Below, one piece after another: positions 59,725 through 64,000 of a stretch of 64,000 nt of DNA. The position numbers and the translations under genes are program-made. The notes beneath the pieces are model-generated. The model was not told the DNA's origin. It saw nothing but the letters and a program-made list of their open reading frames with translations, and did no database searches. The DNA is taken from positions 131,081 through 195,080 of the forward strand of contig JBLIOE010000003.1 in the NCBI GenBank assembly GCA_047639555.1. The letters are read 5' to 3'. Numbering within the stretch: the stretch's first letter is position 1; every line of letters starts with the position of its first letter. The DNA is from JAJRXC01 sp047639555. GTDB taxonomy: Bacteria; Actinomycetota; Acidimicrobiia; Acidimicrobiales; Aldehydirespiratoraceae.

Positions 59725-61682
59725 ACCGTCACCTCTTCATGCTCATCGGGGACGGGAGACGACACCGGCATCGTCGGCTGACGCCGGTTGCCGGGCACGA
59801 CCGCGGCAAAGGTGCCGATAGCCATCACTAGACCACCCACCCACAGCCACAGAATCAGGGGCTGGACGGTGACACGAAGAATGACCTCGTCGGAGTCACC
59901 CGGGAATCCCTCAACCGAGAGCGCAACATCATCGAATGCGGTCGACCGCACCGACGCAATGCCGATCGGCTGGCCCGTCGCCTTGTAGACGGCAATGCCG
60001 GGCTCATACACCTGCCCGCCGTCGATCTGTATCTCGACGCGACGCTCTCTCCGATTCGGGTAGTCGGTCTCGTAGGTACCGACGTAGGTGACCTCATGGC
60101 CGGCCAACTCGGCGGACTGTCCGGGCGACAACACGAACTCGTCTTGACGGACATACGCATTGCTCGCGGCGAAAGCGACGGCGATGAGGACAACACCAAC
60201 ATGAACGATCATGCCGCCGTTGGTGCGGCCCACAAACCCCCGCCAACCCTGACGGCGGGTGGCCAACGTGACCTGACGGAGGGCCGAGCCACCCGCGAAG
60301 CCACCGATAGTGAAAGCCAGCAGCGGCGCCCAGCCTCGGGCACCGACCAAGACCGACACAACAAGACAACCGGCGGCAATCGACGCCGGCCAGACCAGGC
60401 GATCGCTCATGACACCGGGTGAGGCTTTGCGCCATGGCAGCACCGGGGCCACCGCCATCAAGAAGAGGAGGGTGAACCCGATGGGCATCGTCATACGTTC
60501 GAAGTAGGGGTTGCCGACCGTGATCGTGTCGCCGTTGATCGCTTCCACGATGAGCGGGAAGACCGTGCCCAGCAACACGACGAATGCAAACGCCGCGAAC
60601 AGCACATTGTTGGCCAGGAACGCACCCTCTCGCGAGATGGGCGAGTCGATTCTCCCGGGGCTGCGAAGCTCGTCGCCGCGCAACGCAATGAGCACCAGGG
60701 CGGTAATGACGATCGCGGCAAAGAAGACCAGCAGCCACACCCCAATCGCCGACTCGGAGAACGCATGCACCGAGACGAGCACGCCGGACCGGGTGATGAA
60801 CGTGCCAAGAATCGTGAGCGCAAAGGTGGCCACAACCAGCGACAGATTCCACACGCGCAACATGCCACGCCGCTCTTGCACCATCACCGAGTGGATAAAG
60901 GCCGTGCCGGTGAGCCACGGCAAGAACGATGCATTCTCGACGGGATCCCAGGCCCAGTAACCGCCCCAACCAAGTGTCTCGTAGCTCCACCACGCGCCCA
61001 GCACGATGCCAAGGGTGAGGAAACCCCACGCCATCACGGTCCATCGACGAGTGGCGAGTAGCCAACCCTCGCCCACTCGACCAGTCACGAGGGCGCCCAT
61101 CGCGAACGCAAAAGGAACAGTGAATCCCACGTAGCCGAGATAGAGCACCGGCGGATGAAACGCCATGAGGATGTGGCTCTGAAGAAGCGGGTTCGGCCCG
61201 GGGCCGTCGTAGCCGGGCGTCGGGTCGAACGGAAGGAACGGGTTCGACGGGCCAACCATCAGCATGAAGAAGAACGCACTCACGATGAACAATGTGAGCA
61301 GCACCCAACCCATCATCGGGTCGTGGCGGCGATGCCGGAACTTCCGGACCACGGCGAACACGTAACCGCAGAGGATGACGGTCCACAGGAGGATCGATCC
61401 CTCCAACGCCGACCAGAGCGTGGCGACATTAAATATCGAGGAGGTCTGATGCGACCCGTGTTCGGCGACAAACTTGATCGTGAAGTCGCGATTGATGAGC
61501 GCCCGCTCCATCCAGATCACGGCAATAACCGCCATCGCGGTCATCGAAAAAACGAGGTTTTGGGCGTCGCGCCACCAGTTCGGCCGCCGGCCCGCCAGAC
61601 CCAACGAGACCACGATGATTCCGGTGATCGCCGAGGCGGCCCCCAGCGCAACGATCACCGCGCCGAAGGTCGCACTACTCAT
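59721..61682 (-). CDS. ccmF: CcmF haem lyase subunit
   Basis: 653 residues with about 13-15 membrane helices. The haem-handling tryptophan-rich WWD segment is WGGYWAWDPVENASFLPWL (about 230-248). Flanking His residues in SHILMAFHPPVLYLGYVG and FITRSGVLVSVHAF match conserved haem ligands. A large external loop near the C-terminus (about 490-620) is also typical. With CcmH and CcmI it attaches haem to apocytochrome c. ATG overlaps the ccmE stop. Confidence 0.96.
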   Translation of the reverse strand: MSSATFGAVIVALGAASAITGIIVVSLGLAGRRPNWWRDAQNLVFSMTAMAVIAVIWMERALINRDFTIKFVAEHGSHQTSSIFNVATLWSALEGSILLWTVILCGYVFAVVRKFRHRRHDPMMGWVLLTLFIVSAFFFMLMVGPSNPFLPFDPTPGYDGPGPNPLLQSHILMAFHPPVLYLGYVGFTVPFAFAMGALVTGRVGEGWLLATRRWTVMAWGFLTLGIVLGAWWSYETLGWGGYWAWDPVENASFLPWLTGTAFIHSVMVQERRGMLRVWNLSLVVATFALTILGTFITRSGVLVSVHAFSESAIGVWLLVFFAAIVITALVLIALRGDELRSPGRIDSPISREGAFLANNVLFAAFAFVVLLGTVFPLIVEAINGDTITVGNPYFERMTMPIGFTLLFLMAVAPVLPWRKASPGVMSDRLVWPASIAAGCLVVSVLVGARGWAPLLAFTIGGFAGGSALRQVTLATRRQGWRGFVGRTNGGMIVHVGVVLIAVAFAASNAYVRQDEFVLSPGQSAELAGHEVTYVGTYETDYPNRRERRVEIQIDGGQVYEPGIAVYKATGQPIGIASVRSTAFDDVALSVEGFPGDSDEVILRVTVQPLILWLWVGGLVMAIGTFAAVVPGNRRQPTMPVSSPVPDEHEEVTV

Positions 61683-62218
61683 GCGCTACACCCGGCCGTG
61701 TCGTCGTAGGACTCGCTCGCCACGAGGCGATCCTCGAACTCGTCGTCGTTGATGTAGTCGTTGTCGTGTTTGATGCGCATCTCGTCGGACGCGTAGTGCC
61801 AACTTTCGGCCGCGAGGGCCGGGAAGCCGTCGACCGCGGGTGCAGATTCGACCCACTTGCCGTCGAGCACCACGGGCGTGCCTCCCTGGAACAACTCGGC
61901 CGGCTCGCCTCGATGCACAACATCGACAAGGACACCTTCGAACGCGATGGTGAAGGCCGTGACCGGCTCATCGCCCTGGGTGCCGGCGGTGATCGAACAC
62001 TCGACCGGTGTGCCCTGAAGGGTGAAGCGATCATCACCCAAGTCGACCCGTTGCTCAACGGCTTCGTCGGCGTTGTAGAAGAAGAGCGTGCCGCTCAACA
62101 GGTTGATCACGAGCACGACGATCAGGGCCGCGACCACGACGGCGATCAAGCCGGGCACCCAGCGACGCGAGCCCTGCCGGCCGCTACGAGGGGATTGGGG
62201 AGCGAGGGCGTCGGTCAT
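61679..62218 (-). CDS. ccmE: CcmE haem chaperone
   Basis: 179 residues. N-terminal membrane helix (about 20-42, WVPGLIAVVVAALIVVLVINLLSG trimmed), then an OB-fold barrel (RVDLGDDRFTLQGTPVECSI, FEGVLVDVVHRGEPAELFQGGTPVVLDGKW). The haem-binding site is the His of RIKHDNDY (H-x3-Y), the usual covalent ligand form rather than the Cys variant known from some archaea and Gram-positives. It carries haem from CcmC to CcmF. ATG 62218 overlaps the stop of ccmD. Confidence 0.9.
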   Translation of the reverse strand: MTDALAPQSPRSGRQGSRRWVPGLIAVVVAALIVVLVINLLSGTLFFYNADEAVEQRVDLGDDRFTLQGTPVECSITAGTQGDEPVTAFTIAFEGVLVDVVHRGEPAELFQGGTPVVLDGKWVESAPAVDGFPALAAESWHYASDEMRIKHDNDYINDDEFEDRLVASESYDDTAGCSA

Positions 62219-62364
62219 GCGTCGTCCGTCGACATCCAACGGCGACGAGCTGACGGAACCCGAGCCGAGAGATTGCGGCCACGGGTGATCAGGCTCGCGG
62301 CGTAGAGAACACCGACGCCGATCGTGACACCCCAACCAACCAGGAGATAACCAAGATGAGTCAT
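62215..62364 (-). CDS. ccmD: CcmD small haem-exporter subunit
   Basis: A 49-residue protein, easily missed by length filters. It begins MTHLGYLLVGWGVTIGVGVLY, a single membrane helix with an early Tyr, followed by a basic tail (ITRGRNLSARVPSARRRW), as in CcmD. The start overlaps the ccmC stop (ATGA) and its TGA overlaps the ccmE ATG, so it is fully embedded in the operon between ccmC and ccmE where CcmD belongs. CcmD helps release haem-loaded CcmE from CcmC. Confidence 0.85.
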   Translation of the reverse strand: MTHLGYLLVGWGVTIGVGVLYAASLITRGRNLSARVPSARRRWMSTDDA

Positions 62365-63110
62365 ACGGACGAGTCCTCTCCGGCTTGTTCTTGTCCCTCA
62401 GCGCGACGCTCAACGAGCGCCTGATCGAGATCGCTCACTCGGAGCTCGCGTTCGAGCCACGAAATACGGAAGCGATGGATCAGGCTCCACGTGAAGAAGA
62501 GGCCCCACACGACAAAACCCACAACCAGGGTGAAGAGGGTGAGGTCTTCGAGGTTGCCGTCGGTAAGCGACGACTTCTGATGGAGCGTGTTGCTTTCCCA
62601 CCACTCCACGGATCGATTGACGATCGGGATGAGCACCATGGCAAGAACACCAATAATCGCCGAGCGCGTGGCGGTGGCTCGTTCGCCTCCGCCGAGCGAC
62701 CGCACCGAGAGGTAGCCGATCATCATCAGGAAGAGAATGAGGGTGGTGACCAGGCGCACGTCGCCCCAGTCCCAATAGGTGTTCCAGGTGGGGCGACCCC
62801 AAACCGATCCGGTGAAGAGCGTGAGACCACAGAAGAGAACGCCAATTTCCGCCGACGCGGCGGCCACAGTGTCCCACCAAATCGATCGACGGAACAGCCA
62901 CATGGCCGAGCCGATCGCGGTGACCGTGAACGCGACATAAGTGAAGATCGCCGAAGGAACGTGGACAAAGATCATGCGGACTGCATCGCGCTGCTCGTCA
63001 TCTTCGGGTGCCGCAAAGAAGCCCAAAAGGATGAGCGCGATCAGGCCCAGGATCACCGCAATGCCGAGAATCCGCGTCGTGCGACTCCCGGTGTGTTGGA
63101 TGTCGGCCAT
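62361..63110 (-). CDS. ccmC: CcmC haem transporter subunit
   Basis: 249 residues with six membrane helices. The WWD-type haem domain is TGSVWGRPTWNTYWDWGDVRLV (split over about 110-132), flanked by His in FVHVPSAI (about 48) and in EWWESNTLHQ (about 170). Family lengths are 240-250 residues. CcmC loads haem onto CcmE. ATG 63110 overlaps the ccmB stop. The C-terminal ~25 residues are an acidic tail. Confidence 0.95.
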   Translation of the reverse strand: MADIQHTGSRTTRILGIAVILGLIALILLGFFAAPEDDEQRDAVRMIFVHVPSAIFTYVAFTVTAIGSAMWLFRRSIWWDTVAAASAEIGVLFCGLTLFTGSVWGRPTWNTYWDWGDVRLVTTLILFLMMIGYLSVRSLGGGERATATRSAIIGVLAMVLIPIVNRSVEWWESNTLHQKSSLTDGNLEDLTLFTLVVGFVVWGLFFTWSLIHRFRISWLERELRVSDLDQALVERRAEGQEQAGEDSSV

Positions 63111-63778
63111 CAAGTCTCCTCGAGTAGGACGCCGTAGGCCAATGCTCCCAGCACAATGTTGATCGCGCCGAACCCGGCGAGGAGACCGAGCCATGCCCAG
63201 CCATCGACGGCCACGGTGCCGAGTGCGTCGTCAAACGCACGAGTGGCTCCGATCAACACCGGGGCAAGGACCGGAAGCAGGAGGATCGGCAGCACCGTCT
63301 CCCGCGCCCGAACACCAGCAACCAGCGCGCCGAGCAGCGTACCGGCCGCCGCGATGCCAACGGTCGCGACCACACAGGTCGCGGCAAGAAGCGGGAACGA
63401 CTCGATCGACGCGTCGTAAAAGACGATCACGCCACCCACCAGCGCGGTCTCCACGAAGAGCAATTGCAACGCCACTGCGAGTGCTTTCCCGAGGAAGACG
63501 GCCGCCGGTTCGACGCCCGCGAGCAGAAGGGCGCGACGGGCGCCATCGGTGGTTTCGATCGCGGTGGAACGTTGGACGGCCATGAGTCCTACGAACAGCA
63601 CCGCAATCCAGAAGAGTCCACTGGTTGCGGCGTCGAGGACCGGCCGGTTGGCGTCGAGCGCGAATCCAAACAGTACGAGTACGAGCAGGGCGAAGGGCAG
63701 GACCTGCGAGAGCGTGATGCGCGAGCGCCACTCAATGCGGAGGTCTTTCCCCGCGATCAGACGAATGTCAGCCCACAT
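63110..63778 (-). CDS. ccmB: CcmB ABC-transporter membrane subunit
   Basis: 222 residues, six hydrophobic helices. N-terminus MWADIRLIAGKDLRIEWRSR is typical, then LPFALLVLVLFGFAL, FWIAVLFVGLMAVQRSTAIE, and ILLLPVLAPVLIGATRAF. It pairs with the CcmA ATPase to release holo-CcmE. ATG 63778 is preceded by GGGAG and overlaps the end of ccmA; the longer upstream frame consists only of the ccmA repeat read in another frame. Confidence 0.93.
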   Translation of the reverse strand: MWADIRLIAGKDLRIEWRSRITLSQVLPFALLVLVLFGFALDANRPVLDAATSGLFWIAVLFVGLMAVQRSTAIETTDGARRALLLAGVEPAAVFLGKALAVALQLLFVETALVGGVIVFYDASIESFPLLAATCVVATVGIAAAGTLLGALVAGVRARETVLPILLLPVLAPVLIGATRAFDDALGTVAVDGWAWLGLLAGFGAINIVLGALAYGVLLEET

Positions 63779-64000
63779 CACCACTGCTCCCGCCAACAGT
63801 GTCTCCCGGAACAGCGTCTCCCGGAACAATGTCTCCCGGAACAATGTCTCCCGAAATAATGCCTCCCGAAATTATGTCTCCCGTGATCGTTCCGCCGGCG
63901 ACAGTGATCCGTCGCGATGCCAGGTCGAGCGTGCGATCGACCTCATGCGACGACAACAAGACGGTGGCGCCGGCGCGTGCGGCGTCGGCGACGAGCCCAT
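63768..64000 (-). CDS. ccmA: CcmA ABC-transporter ATPase, C-terminal part
   Basis: Only the last 76 residues are inside the window; the gene continues past base 64000. The visible part has the end of an ABC ATPase: ADAARAGATVLLSSHEVDRTLDLASRRITVAGG, where SSHE is the H-loop switch. After this point normal CcmA proteins end; here about 35 extra residues consist of PGD-type pentapeptide repeats. The stop lies inside the ccmB start region (11-base overlap). CcmA hydrolyses ATP for haem handover to CcmE. Confidence 0.85.
   Translation of the reverse strand, partial: GLVADAARAGATVLLSSHEVDRTLDLASRRITVAGGTITGDIISGGIISGDIVPGDIVPGDAVPGDTVGGSSGDVG
63801..63890 (-). repeat. 15-bp tandem repeat at the ccmA 3' end
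   Basis: Six consecutive 15-base units of the form GTCTCCCGGAACAAT, the outer ones more diverged. In the ccmA frame they encode GDIVP-like pentapeptides (variants GDIIS, GDAVP, GDTVG), so copy-number change would lengthen or shorten the tail in frame. Confidence 0.92.

Noticed and set aside
63110..63844. Longer CcmB start with FRETL-type N-terminal repeats
   Set aside because: The repeats are the ccmA tail read in another frame; ATG 63778 has a ribosome site and the family N-terminus.

Overview
The window is high-GC DNA from an actinobacterium. A WhiB-family regulator sits beside a PdtaS-type kinase and a DUF3107 gene, as in mycobacteria. Further markers are a Rho factor with a long disordered insert, the phosphatase/DUF3090/SCO1664 gene trio, F420-type and mycothiol-type redox proteins, and an argS-lysA-hom-thrC-rho-rpmE block. 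The overall flavour is Acidimicrobiia-like (inference). Many neighbouring genes overlap by ATGA/GTGA or run convergently into each other.

Bases 1-20818 are a surface-polysaccharide locus: a glycosyltransferase-methyltransferase fusion, a CelD-like acetyltransferase, a PssD/PssE glycosyltransferase pair, a Wzz-like and a Wzy-like protein, an AsnB-type amidotransferase, a GT2 transferase, three paralogous exported beta-helix proteins with different N-terminal anchors, and a nucleotide-sugar operon (RfbF-like cytidylyltransferase, SDR, PIG-L deacetylase, three C-methyltransferase-like enzymes).

Bases 20852-31876 carry housekeeping genes: bL31, rho, thrC, hom, lysA, argS and a tRNA-Arg(CCG). The block is interrupted between lysA and hom by a PqqD-like gene and a decayed nucleotidyltransferase. 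Bases 31889-43160 are a redox and unknown-function region. It contains an ECF41 sigma factor translationally coupled to a flavin oxidoreductase with an ECF41-type promoter, an FrhB-like protein, a cytochrome P450, and a DsbA/Rv2466c-like protein whose first active-site cysteine codon is an in-frame TGA followed by a SECIS-like hairpin (a selenoprotein candidate). A cysteine-desulfurase-like enzyme, a family-5 uracil-DNA glycosylase and the conserved actinobacterial trio follow.

Bases 43161-52910 hold a DnaA-box-bearing intergenic region, etfBA, a diacylglycerol-kinase-like gene, a glycerophosphodiesterase, whiB, pdtaS, DUF3107, mrp, and two gene remnants fused tail to tail. Bases 52936-64000 hold a DUF3179 lipoprotein, an unknown gene, a YceI/cytochrome c/copper-monooxygenase fusion, and a System I cytochrome c maturation operon (ccmA partial, then B, C, D, E, F, G, H, I). 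It includes a 49-residue ccmD. Cytochrome maturation and the c-heme fusion protein next to it plausibly work together.
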